Origin: Halobacterium sp. KA-4 | Lineage (GTDB): Archaea; Halobacteriota; Halobacteria; Halobacteriales; Halobacteriaceae | Direction of reading: 5' to 3' | DNA length: 64,000 nt | Assembly: GCF_021028995.1 (NCBI RefSeq) | Contig: NZ_JAJJZG010000016.1 | Coordinates: forward strand, 1-64,000 | Part shown: piece after piece, positions 52,974 to 60,130 of the stretch | Position numbering within the stretch: position 1 is the stretch's first letter | Layout of the letters: the number at the start of each line of letters is the position of its first letter | Program-made: the position numbers and the translations under genes | Notes under the pieces: generated by a model | The model's input: only the letters and a program-made list of their open reading frames with translations | The model's database searches: none | Told to the model about the DNA's origin: nothing

Positions 52974-53374
52974 GGGGCCGCTGTGCTGGCGCTCCCGTTC
53001 GATCCTGCAAAGGGGATGTCGATTTCGAGGCCATCATAGGCCAGCTTCGGCTGCTTCGCTTGGCCGGTGTCACTGTGTTCGAACGTGATGACGCCGATAT
53101 CTTCGAGTTCAGAGAGGTTTTGATGAACTTGTTTGTAGTCTCGGTCCACCAGTTCGGCGGCTTCGCTGATGCTCTCTGGGTCGTGCTCGGCGATTGTCTC
53201 CAACAGCTCGAGGTTCTTCGGGCTGAGGAGTCGACTGAGTTCAGTATACGACTCGAAATTCAGTACCGGCTGGGCGTCATCGAGATCGTCGCCCTCTTGG
53301 GCAGCCTTGATGCGACTACGCGTACGCTGATCGAGGCGGTCGCATTTGCCGACGGTAACTTTGAGTGTGGGCAT
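52970..53374 (-). CDS. HVO_A0114/TumA-like winged-helix protein
   Basis: 134 residues from the ATG at 53374 (14 upstream residues overlap the previous gene). PVLNFESYTELSRLLSPKNL, ELLETIAEHDPESISEAAEL, VDRDYKQVHQNLSELEDIGV. Same family as 50533-51054 and the fragment at 55667. It follows the broken TumE-like gene at 53398-53703 after 23 bp. Its TGA stop is part of the TTCAC at the end of tnpB element C. The protein is intact and could act as an orphan antitoxin. Confidence 0.75.
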   Translation of the reverse strand: MPTLKVTVGKCDRLDQRTRSRIKAAQEGDDLDDAQPVLNFESYTELSRLLSPKNLELLETIAEHDPESISEAAELVDRDYKQVHQNLSELEDIGVITFEHSDTGQAKQPKLAYDGLEIDIPFAGSNGSASTAAP

Positions 53375-53397
53375 GGTGTGTCCCTCCTGGATGCGTC

Positions 53398-53703
53398 CTA
53401 CTCCGGCCAGTCCCATGAGACAGGCGACAGCTCCTCGGCCTCGCGTTTGAAGCGGTCGTAGAGCGCCAGCATCCCGAGGAAGTCGATGCTTTCGACGGTA
53501 TCCTGGGTGTGGCGCTCGTGGCCTTTCGTCTGTTCGTGAGCGTTGTCATAGCGGAGGATTGTGTCGCCGCCGATGTCCCCGAGATGCAGGCCCTGGTCCC
53601 ACCAGCTCGGGTAGTGCTTGTCCTCCGTTTGTCGGATGGTGATATCGATGACGGAGTCGTCTTTGACATCTCGCTAGTCTTCGATGGTGGTGTAGGACGC
53701 CAT
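53398..53703 (-). pseudogene. TumE-like (DUF6516) gene with in-frame stop
   Basis: From the ATG at 53703 the frame reads MASYTTIED, then TAG (53674-53676), then RDVKDDSVIDITIRQTEDKH, DIGGDTILRYDNAHEQTKGH, ERHTQDTVESIDFLGMLALY, to the stop at 53398. Apart from codon 10 the frame is uninterrupted, with the H-x-x-H/LRYDN features of the family. So one nonsense change seems to have silenced the toxin. Downstream re-initiation looks unlikely. Confidence 0.65.
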
Positions 53704-53734
53704 CCGCCACCATATGTTATCACCTCCATACATA

Positions 53735-53749
53735 TGGTCCTATGGACCA
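53735..53749. promoter_or_regulatory. Operator-like palindrome of the broken TumE module
   Basis: TGGTCC-TAT-GGACCA, a perfect 6-bp inverted repeat centred on TAT, 32 bp upstream of the ATG at 53703, flanked by CATATG and AGATAC. Confidence 0.45.
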
Positions 53750-53799
53750 GATACAATAATTCGGGAGTTGGAAAGCTATCGGCTCGTGGAATATGTCGT

Positions 53800-53885
53800 G
53801 AGTGACGGCTTCCCCCGGCCGACTCACTTCGCGCGTCCGACCAGTCGGAAGCCCTCGCTCGTTGAGGTCGGGGGCTCCGCCTCAA
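53800..53885 (-). repeat. Solo tnpB-element left end
   Basis: GTGACGGCTTCCCCCGGCC ... CGTTGAGGTCGGGGGCTCCG, CCTC is the reverse complement of the left-end signature GAGGCGG...GGAAGCCGAC seen at 14600, 57066, 60035 and 48301. No tnpB is attached. Confidence 0.45.
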
Positions 53886-53938
53886 AACTGCTGAATTGTG
53901 GGGTGGTGCTGGATCTGTTTGTATCCCTCGATGTGAGT

Positions 53939-53981
53939 GAGAGAGACTTGGTGAGTCAGTTCACCCACAATCGTCTCTCTC
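53939..53981. repeat. Long hairpin
   Basis: GAGAGAGAC (53939-53947) pairs with GTCTCTCTC (53973-53981). Inside it GGTGA-GTCAGT-TCACC pairs again. It could be a transcript stem, a terminator or an element end. No gene overlaps it. Confidence 0.4.
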
Positions 53982-54186
53982 GATAGTATGAAACCGAATA
54001 CAACTAGGCCCACAGCTGTGGCCGGTACCACTTCGACTGTCCGATGGTCGATGTGGGGTTCGGTCGCTGGTGTGGCACGGACAGCGGTATTGTCGCAAGC
54101 TATCCACCGCCTGCAGCCGGTGCACGAATCATCCGGGACGCACGGACACGGTGTTGGCCGACTCGCTTGCCAGGAGGCTGGTTGCG

Positions 54187-54894
54187 ATGAGTGATGATGG
54201 TTTCCGGGAGGCGGTTTATGCGGCGTGGGAGCGGGAGTGTCTGGTGTGTGGGCAGTGCCCCGAAGAGTGGGTTGAGAGTGAGACGCGAACGCAGACGACA
54301 CTCTCCTTGCATCACATTAATGGCGACGACACTGACGATCGTGTTGCGAACGTCATCCCGCTGTGCCAGAAATGCCACATCCACATCCACAAAGTCGACG
54401 AACCGCCCTACCGGCAATGGCACCGCCAACTCCCGGTTGAGCACCGCAACGCCTGGAACGCCCACTACAAGGAATACTACGAAGGCCCACGCCTGAACAG
54501 CAAGCAAGCCGAGTGGTTCTTCGGCGACAACACCTCAAGAATCGAGAAATACCGACGCCACGAACGAACTATCCTTCGTCGAAAAGCCGGCCGCGAGGAC
54601 GACTCGATACCAGCGACGCTCCACGATGGTCGTCGTAGCGAGTCGAACGCTGTGTCCAACGAGCCCGAAGTGGACACTAATAGAGGAGAGCCGCGCCGCG
54701 GTGTGGACCCAGATCTCGATCCGGAAACCGTCAGCATCGAGTTCACGCCGGCTAACGCGGACCGTCGCCGGATTCGGTTCGTCGAACGGGACGACGGCCC
54801 CGGCTGGTGGCAACACCACGAAACCTGGACCGGCCACCGCTGGCGACCCCTCGACCGCGACCCCGTCACCGACGTCGACATCACGACTTACTAA
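54187..54894 (+). CDS. HNH endonuclease with C-terminal RRIRF domain
   Basis: 235 residues from the ATG at 54187 (39 upstream residues rejected). HNH core: Cys18/Cys21 (CLVCGQCPEEW), His42-His43 (LSLHHINGDD), Cys60/Cys63 with HIHIH (LCQKCHIHIHKVD). A region similar to the nuclease at 35424 runs to EYYEGPRL. A linker (~120-180) leads to the terminal domain ANADRRRIRFVERDDGPGWW, HRWRPLDRDPVTDVDI, shared with 36253-36546 and the fragment at 47543. The fusion here suggests that the small protein at 36253 works with the HNH protein at 35424. Intact. Confidence 0.8.
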   Translation: MSDDGFREAVYAAWERECLVCGQCPEEWVESETRTQTTLSLHHINGDDTDDRVANVIPLCQKCHIHIHKVDEPPYRQWHRQLPVEHRNAWNAHYKEYYEGPRLNSKQAEWFFGDNTSRIEKYRRHERTILRRKAGREDDSIPATLHDGRRSESNAVSNEPEVDTNRGEPRRGVDPDLDPETVSIEFTPANADRRRIRFVERDDGPGWWQHHETWTGHRWRPLDRDPVTDVDITTY

Positions 54895-54996
54895 AACGTA
54901 GCAGTAGTTCCTAATGCGGATTTATTATTTATTCCTCTATTGAAAATAAGTCGGTCCAGCGGTGGGTTTAACAATACACACTCTATACACACTCAT

Positions 54997-55233
54997 ATGG
55001 ACCGCAAAAACGTCACCATCCGAGAAGATCAAAAGGAGTGGGTTAACGAGCAAGATATCAACCTATCGCAACTCGTCCAAGACGCAATCGATGAAGCGAT
55101 GAGTCCGACGGAGGACGAACTCGCAGCGGCATATCAAGCAAACGCCGACCACGCAGCGGAAACGAATGAGGAGTGGGCAGCGGTCAGCACGGAAGCAACC
55201 CAGCATCTCGGTGAGCCTCCACGAGACGAATGA
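54997..55233 (+). CDS. Ribbon-helix-helix antitoxin of MazF
   Basis: 78 residues from the ATG at 54997 (19 residues upstream rejected). RKNVTIREDQKEWVNEQDIN, LSQLVQDAIDEAM is the ribbon-helix-helix. The tail LAAAYQANADHAAETNEEWA, STEATQHLGEPP should bind the toxin. The same tail type ends the AbrB-headed antitoxin at 62908. The stop overlaps the toxin ATG by 4 bp. CACACTCTATACACACTCAT directly before the start contains a direct repeat that may be the operator/TATA. Confidence 0.8.
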   Translation: MDRKNVTIREDQKEWVNEQDINLSQLVQDAIDEAMSPTEDELAAAYQANADHAAETNEEWAAVSTEATQHLGEPPRDE

Positions 55234-55586
55234 ATATTCAGCGCGGAGATATCGTCCAAGTCGATCTCGGAGGCAAACACGATGACGACACCCGCGGCAG
55301 TGAAATATACAAACCACGCCGTTCGGTGGTGATTCAAAACGATATGGGCAACCAGAATGCCCCGACGACGATTATCGCCCCGATCTCTGACGGGTACACA
55401 GGATACCCGTTCCACGTGAATCTACCCGGATCGATGCCCGAACTCAAGAAAGACTCCCACATCCAACTTGACCAGATTCGCACCGTTGATATCGGTGCAC
55501 GAATCACGAAAAAGTACGGGAGCCTCTCTCAGTCACAAATGGAAGCTGTTGATGAAGCAATTCGCATCTCTCTCGGATTGCGATAG
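55230..55586 (+). CDS. mazF: MazF/PemK-family endoribonuclease toxin
   Basis: 118 residues: IQRGDIVQVDLGGKHDDDTR, SEIYKPRRSVVIQNDMGNQN, TTIIAPISDGYTGYPFHVNL, KDSHIQLDQIRTVDIGARIT. The RGDIVxVDL start, RPxxVIQND and QIRTVD motifs match MazF, which cuts mRNA. Length is typical and no defect is visible. Cotranslated with the antitoxin at 54997. Confidence 0.88.
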   Translation: MNIQRGDIVQVDLGGKHDDDTRGSEIYKPRRSVVIQNDMGNQNAPTTIIAPISDGYTGYPFHVNLPGSMPELKKDSHIQLDQIRTVDIGARITKKYGSLSQSQMEAVDEAIRISLGLR

Positions 55587-55666
55587 GAGATCCGCCGCAC
55601 ATATTTTCATGAGTATACTGAGTAAGTGTAGTAAACCTCTCTCCAGTACACTACCGGCTGCAGGGG

Positions 55667-55870
55667 TTACGGCGCGGCAGTGGCCGTGTCGCCGGCCTCT
55701 GGATCGAACGGGAGGGTGATAACGAGTTCGTCGAACCAGACGACCGGGCGCTTGCTCTGGCCGTCTTCCTCGAAGAAGATGATGCCCAGTTGAGCGAGGC
55801 GACTGAGTTCTTCGTGGACATTCTTCACGTCTCGGTCGCCCACCCGTGCGGTCTCGTTGATATTCAGTTC
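55667..55870 (-). pseudogene. Truncated HVO_A0114-like regulator (3' end only)
   Basis: The frame reads ELNINETARVGDRDVKNVHE, ELSRLAQLGIIFFEEDGQSK, PVVWFDELVITLPFDPEAGD, to the stop at 55667. It matches the C-terminal half of 50533 and 52970. At 55871 the frame is cut by TTAACCAACA, the first arm of an inverted repeat, which supplies an in-frame stop. No start exists. Confidence 0.7.
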
Positions 55871-55912
55871 TTAACCAACACCAGTAAGGAATTGGTGGAT
55901 GCTGTTGGTTAA
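55871..55912. repeat. Inverted repeat at the truncation point
   Basis: TTAACCAACA (55871-55880) and TGTTGGTTAA (55903-55912) are exact complements around a 22-base centre. The TTAACCAA/TTGGTTAA halves recur as the palindrome TTGGTTAACCAA at 59147. Confidence 0.5.
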
Positions 55913-56389
55913 CGACGAAAGGGCAGTTCTCAATTCGTCGCTGCTGTTCTTCTCCCCCACCCCACTGTGTCGAGTGTTCTGCGGGTGGCTCTGTTGTTGG
56001 TTCTGTTCGTGCCTCGATTGCTTGTCGGTTCTCCCACCCCACTGTGTCGAATGTTCCTTGACAACCAGCTCTGCGTCTATTCAATCAGAACTCCGTCATT
56101 TACCAGCGAGAAAGCCGAAACCTCGGGCAACGTTTCTACCCCGTTCTGGTCTTTGAAAACGATAGCCAGTGCTGGGAGTGAAACCGGTCGGACTGACTCC
56201 GGAAACGGGTAGCTGACCGGCGCGCGCTCCCAGCATGCTTTGACGGGCAGCGGGATTCGACGCGTGACCAACACCCCAGCGTGAGTGCGCACTCGGCGAA
56301 CGCGAGCCCACCCGGGTCACCCACCCTGAGGCCGACGACGTGTGCACGCTGCCGCGCCAGCTTGACCGTGACGGATGACGCTGTCGCGG
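55913..56389. other. Intergenic region with a 23-bp direct repeat
   Basis: CCCACCCCACTGTGTCGA is present at 55956 and 56033, each followed by G/A-TGTTC, 77 bp apart. The region otherwise shows no convincing gene. Short overlapping minus-strand frames at 56077-56347 have no recognisable features. Confidence 0.35.
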
Positions 56390-56959
56390 TTAGAACCGGA
56401 CAGTGGCGGGCTCGTCCGGCCTGTAGTCGTCGGGCCCGCCGCCGCCTCGCTCGCCGAGGAAGACGATTGCGTCGAGGTTGCCGCGCGTGAACCGCGCCTC
56501 GTACGACCAGTAGAACCCGTCCTCGATATCGTCGCTGCTACCGTGGAACTCGAAGCTTCCGTGCATGTTGTGGTTGAGCCAGAGTTCCTTGTCGACGGTC
56601 GACTCGTCCGGCCCGGCGACGCCAATTCCGCGCTGGAGCAGTTCCTGAGGCTGCGCGTCCTCGCAGAACGAGGCGTACTCGTCCCACGAGTCGAAGCCGT
56701 GTTCGGCGGCCTCGGCGTGTTTCTCCTCGGGGGTTTTTTCGCGGTATTCGCGTTCCCGCCGCAGCAAGCGGCCGCCCGTGGTGAGCTTGTACGCTTGCAT
56801 GGCTGGCCGACCGATCTCTTTCGTCTGCCACTCGATCTCGGACGGGTTCCGTTCGCGTGGGAACTTCGGCAACTCGACGCCGTCCTCGACGAGCAGTTCG
56901 TCGAACACCCCCATCGGTACCAGCTCTTGGAACCGTGATGGCAAAAACGTCCACCCCAT
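56390..56959 (-). CDS. Conserved haloarchaeal hypothetical protein
   Basis: 189 residues (a start at MGVFDELLVEDGVELPKF, 56914, is equally likely). EIEWQTKEIGRPAMQAYKLT, RREREYREKTPEEKHAEAAE, FDSWDEYASFCEDAQ, then NHNMHGSFEFHGSSDDIEDG, YWSYEARFTRGNLDAIVFLG. The charge and motif pattern of a genuine cytosolic protein; I have the impression of a family seen in many haloarchaeal accessory regions but cannot name a function. Longer overlapping frames on both strands lack such patterns. Confidence 0.65.
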   Translation of the reverse strand: MGWTFLPSRFQELVPMGVFDELLVEDGVELPKFPRERNPSEIEWQTKEIGRPAMQAYKLTTGGRLLRREREYREKTPEEKHAEAAEHGFDSWDEYASFCEDAQPQELLQRGIGVAGPDESTVDKELWLNHNMHGSFEFHGSSDDIEDGFYWSYEARFTRGNLDAIVFLGERGGGGPDDYRPDEPATVRF

Positions 56960-57200
56960 TCGTCAATGCTTGTTACTGGCTCGGCGAAATAGTTGGGAAT
57001 GTGAGAGATACCCGTCGAGGATTGCCGACGAGAACAGTTGCTGGTGGTTAATTCACAGGCGGTACGAGGCGGATGCCCCGACCCTTGAGGTCGGGGAGGA
57101 AGCCGACATTCGATGAAACTCACCACGCTCGATAGCAGGGCCGACTCCCCACCCTACACCTAAACTTTTATTAAGCAACAGGCGTACATGTGAACCACGG

Positions 57201-58469
57201 ATGGACGACGCGCCACGACGCACCGTGCCCATCAAACTCGATGTGCCCGAAGAGCGTCGTGGCGACCTCCATCAAACCAAAACCCAATTCCTGCACTGCG
57301 CCAACCGAACGAGTGAGTGGGCATGGCGCTACGATGACTACTGTGTCACCAGCAAGAGCAAAGCCGAAAACGCCCTATACGACGAGTTGCGCGAAGAAAC
57401 CGACCTCACCGCCAACCTCGTCCAGAAAGGCATCCGACGCGCCATCGAAGCCGTCGATGCAGGCGTTGAGAAACTCAAGGACGGCGAGAAGACGAGTCAA
57501 CCCGATTTCGACTCGTGGAGCGTCGTCTACGACAAACGCTCCGCGTCGTTCAACGATGACCACGCCACGCTCTCCACGCCGAACGGCAGAGTCACCGCGG
57601 AATACGTCCTTCCACCAAAAGAAGAGCGAGAGGAAACACCGTTCGGAAGGTACTACGAGAGCGACGACTGGAATGCCTCCAGCGCCACGCTCCAGTACGA
57701 CGAGCAGGATGACACGTTCTCCCTGCACATCACGCTGAAGAACCCCGACTACACGGTTGACGCAAGCGGACGCCAAAAAGCTGGTCACGATGATGATGGT
57801 GCCGAGAACGGAGTGGTTCTCGGTGTTGACCTGAACGTGACTGGCGCGTTCGCCGTCACCTCAACGGGCGAGTTCATCGGCAGTGCAGACTACCTCACCC
57901 ACAAGCGCAACCAATACGAACAACGCCGCGCCAAACTGCAACAGGCTGGCACTCGTTCCGCGCACCTCACGATGCAGTCCATCGGCAGCCGCTTCTCGGA
58001 TTGGTCGCTGGACTGGTTGCACAACAGAGCGAACGACCTCATCGCGGAAGCCCAAGACGCGGATGTAGACGGCATTATTTTCGAGAACCTTGACCATATC
58101 CGCGAGAACATCGCTAATGGGTCGAAGTTCCAGCAGTGGGCGTATGCGAAGTTCGTGGAACTCGTGGAGTACAAGGTCGAATCCACCGAGTTGTTCGTGG
58201 ACACGGTGAATCCTGCGTACACGAGTCAGCGGTGTTCGCACTGTGGGTTTACCCACGAGGATAATCGTGACGACAAGGCGTTCGAGTGCCAATCATGTGG
58301 GTATGAGGTGAACGCGGATTACAACGCGGCGAAGAACATCGCCGTCCGATACTGCGGGTATATCCATCGCGGGCAGACGTCTCGCGGTGGATGGGCCACC
58401 AGTCAACTGGCCCTCAAGTCAGGGACGTTGAACGTGAACGGCGAGTACACGCCTGCCCAATTGGGTTAG
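57201..58469 (+). CDS. tnpB: TnpB RNA-guided nuclease (element D)
   Basis: 422 residues. Asp210 (LGVDLNVTGAF), Glu295 (IIFENLDHI) and Asp373 (NADYNAAKN); Cys345/348 and Cys363/366. Same subfamily as 14762 (shared TANLVQKGIRxAxEAV and YNAAKNI). Where other copies read VDLGVN, this one has VDLNVT, but the catalytic Asp is kept. Full length and probably active. Confidence 0.87.
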   Translation: MDDAPRRTVPIKLDVPEERRGDLHQTKTQFLHCANRTSEWAWRYDDYCVTSKSKAENALYDELREETDLTANLVQKGIRRAIEAVDAGVEKLKDGEKTSQPDFDSWSVVYDKRSASFNDDHATLSTPNGRVTAEYVLPPKEEREETPFGRYYESDDWNASSATLQYDEQDDTFSLHITLKNPDYTVDASGRQKAGHDDDGAENGVVLGVDLNVTGAFAVTSTGEFIGSADYLTHKRNQYEQRRAKLQQAGTRSAHLTMQSIGSRFSDWSLDWLHNRANDLIAEAQDADVDGIIFENLDHIRENIANGSKFQQWAYAKFVELVEYKVESTELFVDTVNPAYTSQRCSHCGFTHEDNRDDKAFECQSCGYEVNADYNAAKNIAVRYCGYIHRGQTSRGGWATSQLALKSGTLNVNGEYTPAQLG

Positions 58470-58518
58470 AACGGGAGTCCACTGACAAGCCTCGGGGCTT
58501 GACCCCGAGGCGGTTGAC
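58390..58518 (+). ncRNA. Predicted omega-RNA (element D)
   Basis: Runs from the tnpB 3' end through the right-end hairpin CTCGGGGCTTGACCCCGAG to GGTTGAC. It is the only intact element here that carries the same hairpin as the solo ends at 3192, 3766, 4904 and 45257. 5' end estimated. Confidence 0.45.
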
Positions 58519-58610
58519 TAGGTTAACATCCTCTTCCGCCTGAAGGCGGAGCAATCTCGAAATTGGGATATTCCGCTCCGGCGTTGAGAACGGTGCTATT
58601 CGACGACGAG

Positions 58611-59099
58611 CTAGCGGTCTATGTTACGATCACCGGCGTCGAGTTCGGGCTCGTCAAAGTCAAGTGCGTTCGCGACACCGTCCGGAAGCTCCGGGCGGGG
58701 TGCCGATTCGTGGCGCTCGATTTTCTCGGTTTTCCGCGTGTTTTCGTAGAAGGCGCGTGTGACCGGAAGCCCACGGAGATACTTGTAGTCGTGGAGGACC
58801 TCGACGCCTCGCTTGGTGAAGCCGTAGAACTGAGCGGGGAGATCACGTGTGCGCTCACTCGGTTCGTACGTGTAGCGTGCGAGGAGCCCGGCGTCGATCA
58901 GTGTCTCCAGCTGGTCTTTGATGGCCGCTTGGCTCTTCCCGGTCATATACTCGAGTTCGGCGAGCGACATCAGATGGGCGGGGTGGCCCAGTAGCTCCTG
59001 GATGATGAGATGGCGCGTATCCTGGGATAGCAACTTGAACAGCCGCTGCTGTTCCGCAAACGGCCCCGCATCGGCCGCGCTAGTGTCGGTCTCGCTCAT
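58611..59099 (-). CDS. ArsR-like winged-helix regulator
   Basis: 162 residues. RLFKLLSQDTRHLIIQELLG, SLAELEYMTGKSQAAIKDQL, ETLIDAGLLARYTYEP: winged helix at ~18-85, then FYGFTKRGVEVLHDYKYLRG, an effector or dimer extension. Divergent from 59215-60015, with the perfect palindrome TTGGTTAACCAA in between, so it probably controls both itself and its neighbour. Confidence 0.75.
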   Translation of the reverse strand: MSETDTSAADAGPFAEQQRLFKLLSQDTRHLIIQELLGHPAHLMSLAELEYMTGKSQAAIKDQLETLIDAGLLARYTYEPSERTRDLPAQFYGFTKRGVEVLHDYKYLRGLPVTRAFYENTRKTEKIERHESAPRPELPDGVANALDFDEPELDAGDRNIDR

Positions 59100-59146
59100 A
59101 CGTGGGGTTACGTGGGACGATGCTATAACAGTTAGGGTAGTCCAAG

Positions 59147-59158
59147 TTGGTTAACCAA
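59147..59158. promoter_or_regulatory. Shared operator palindrome TTGGTTAACCAA
   Basis: A perfect 12-bp palindrome 48 bp upstream of the ArsR-like start and 57 bp upstream of the divergent start at 59215. Its halves also form the inverted repeat at 55871-55912. Confidence 0.5.
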
Positions 59159-59214
59159 GAAAATACCAAAGTGGTTCAGAAGGGATAAGGTGTTGTAGTT
59201 TGAATCGGCAGCTA

Positions 59215-60015
59215 ATGACCGATCCAAGCCCGCCGCCGGATGCTGCAGACATTATGACAGTCGTGCACGAGGCTGTCGGAGGCATCGAACTTGAACCAGC
59301 AGAGAAACGGGAGATCTGGCGATTCACACAGCGCGAATTACCGTATCTCTGGAGTCAGCGGACGTCGTATTTCATCCTCGGGAGCTATCGCGACCCCTAT
59401 CTCCGCCGGCTTCGCGCCGTCCAGAACGAACTCACGAAGCAACTCGGCGCCTATCCGTTCATCATGGGTGACCTCCTCGAGCTCCCGACTGACCGCCTCA
59501 ATACGTTCGATATCATGTTTTCGTTGCTCGCGACGTACAGCGACTACATCGTCGGTGTCTTCGAGAAGGAGAGCGGCGGGGAGGCCTCTGAATTGGGGGA
59601 GATCGATGACCCGCCGTATTTCGACAAGTCGTACGTGTTCCCGCGTGATTACGCGTGGGTGACTGACGAGAACCTTGCCTCGAAACAACACGTCATTCAG
59701 GCCGCCCTCGAGATTGCATTCGCGGACGAGTTATCGACGGATGAAATCCAATCAAAGGTCGAGTCCCTCGTTGATCGTGCCCAAGAGAGCGGTCTCGACA
59801 TCGACGAACAGGAGGTTTGGAAGGTGATCGACGACCGGGCAGATGAGGACGAAAAGCCGGCAACGTACAGTTGGGTCCATCTCAACAAGTTCCGCAAATT
59901 CGAACTCCACGATCGATGCGTCCCGTGGACGACAGAGAACGAACTTCGAACTCTGGTTGACGAACTCCCGTCCCCGACACCACGCCCAGAGTGGGAAGCA
60001 CGCGGTGATAGCTGA
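59215..60015 (+). CDS. Possible nucleoside-deoxyribosyltransferase/TIR-like protein
   Basis: 266 residues from the ATG at 59215 (a TTG five codons upstream is weaker). The central part reads YFILGSYRDPYLRRLRAVQN, ELTKQLGAYPFIMGDLLELP, then SLLATYSDYIVGVFEKESGG, EASELGEI. A first strand with a GSY loop, then a strand and SD-x-I-V, then a GGEASELGE loop resembles nucleoside 2-deoxyribosyltransferase/TIR-like folds. There the last Glu region takes part in cutting N-glycosidic bonds. The C-terminal third (DEIQSKVESLVDRAQESGLD) is helical. Divergent from an ArsR-like regulator. A defence effector that degrades NAD or nucleosides is one option. No close family recognised. Confidence 0.6.
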   Translation: MTDPSPPPDAADIMTVVHEAVGGIELEPAEKREIWRFTQRELPYLWSQRTSYFILGSYRDPYLRRLRAVQNELTKQLGAYPFIMGDLLELPTDRLNTFDIMFSLLATYSDYIVGVFEKESGGEASELGEIDDPPYFDKSYVFPRDYAWVTDENLASKQHVIQAALEIAFADELSTDEIQSKVESLVDRAQESGLDIDEQEVWKVIDDRADEDEKPATYSWVHLNKFRKFELHDRCVPWTTENELRTLVDELPSPTPRPEWEARGDS

Positions 60016-60130
60016 CCGTTCAAACTAGGTAGCGAGGCGGATTCCCCGCCCCACCGTGGGCGGGGATGAAGCCGACACCCGCTGCCACAAACCACCAACT
60101 ACTAACTACCATAATCTTCTATTGAAAGAC

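Larger units (their letters stand above)
57064..58518 (+). mobile_element. IS1341-type tnpB element D
   Basis: The left end GAGGCGGATGCCCCGACCCT, TGAGGTCGGGGAGGAAGCCG matches elements A and E. The right end is AACGGGAGTCCACTGACAAG, then hairpin CTCGGGGCTTGACCCCGAG (58491-58509), then GGTTGAC. No tnpA. Confidence 0.65.

Noticed and set aside
56317-57126. 269-residue minus-strand frame and plus-strand 187-residue frame overlapping 56390-56959
   Set aside because: Both are Ser/Arg- or Val/Leu-rich shadows of the better-composed 189-residue protein.
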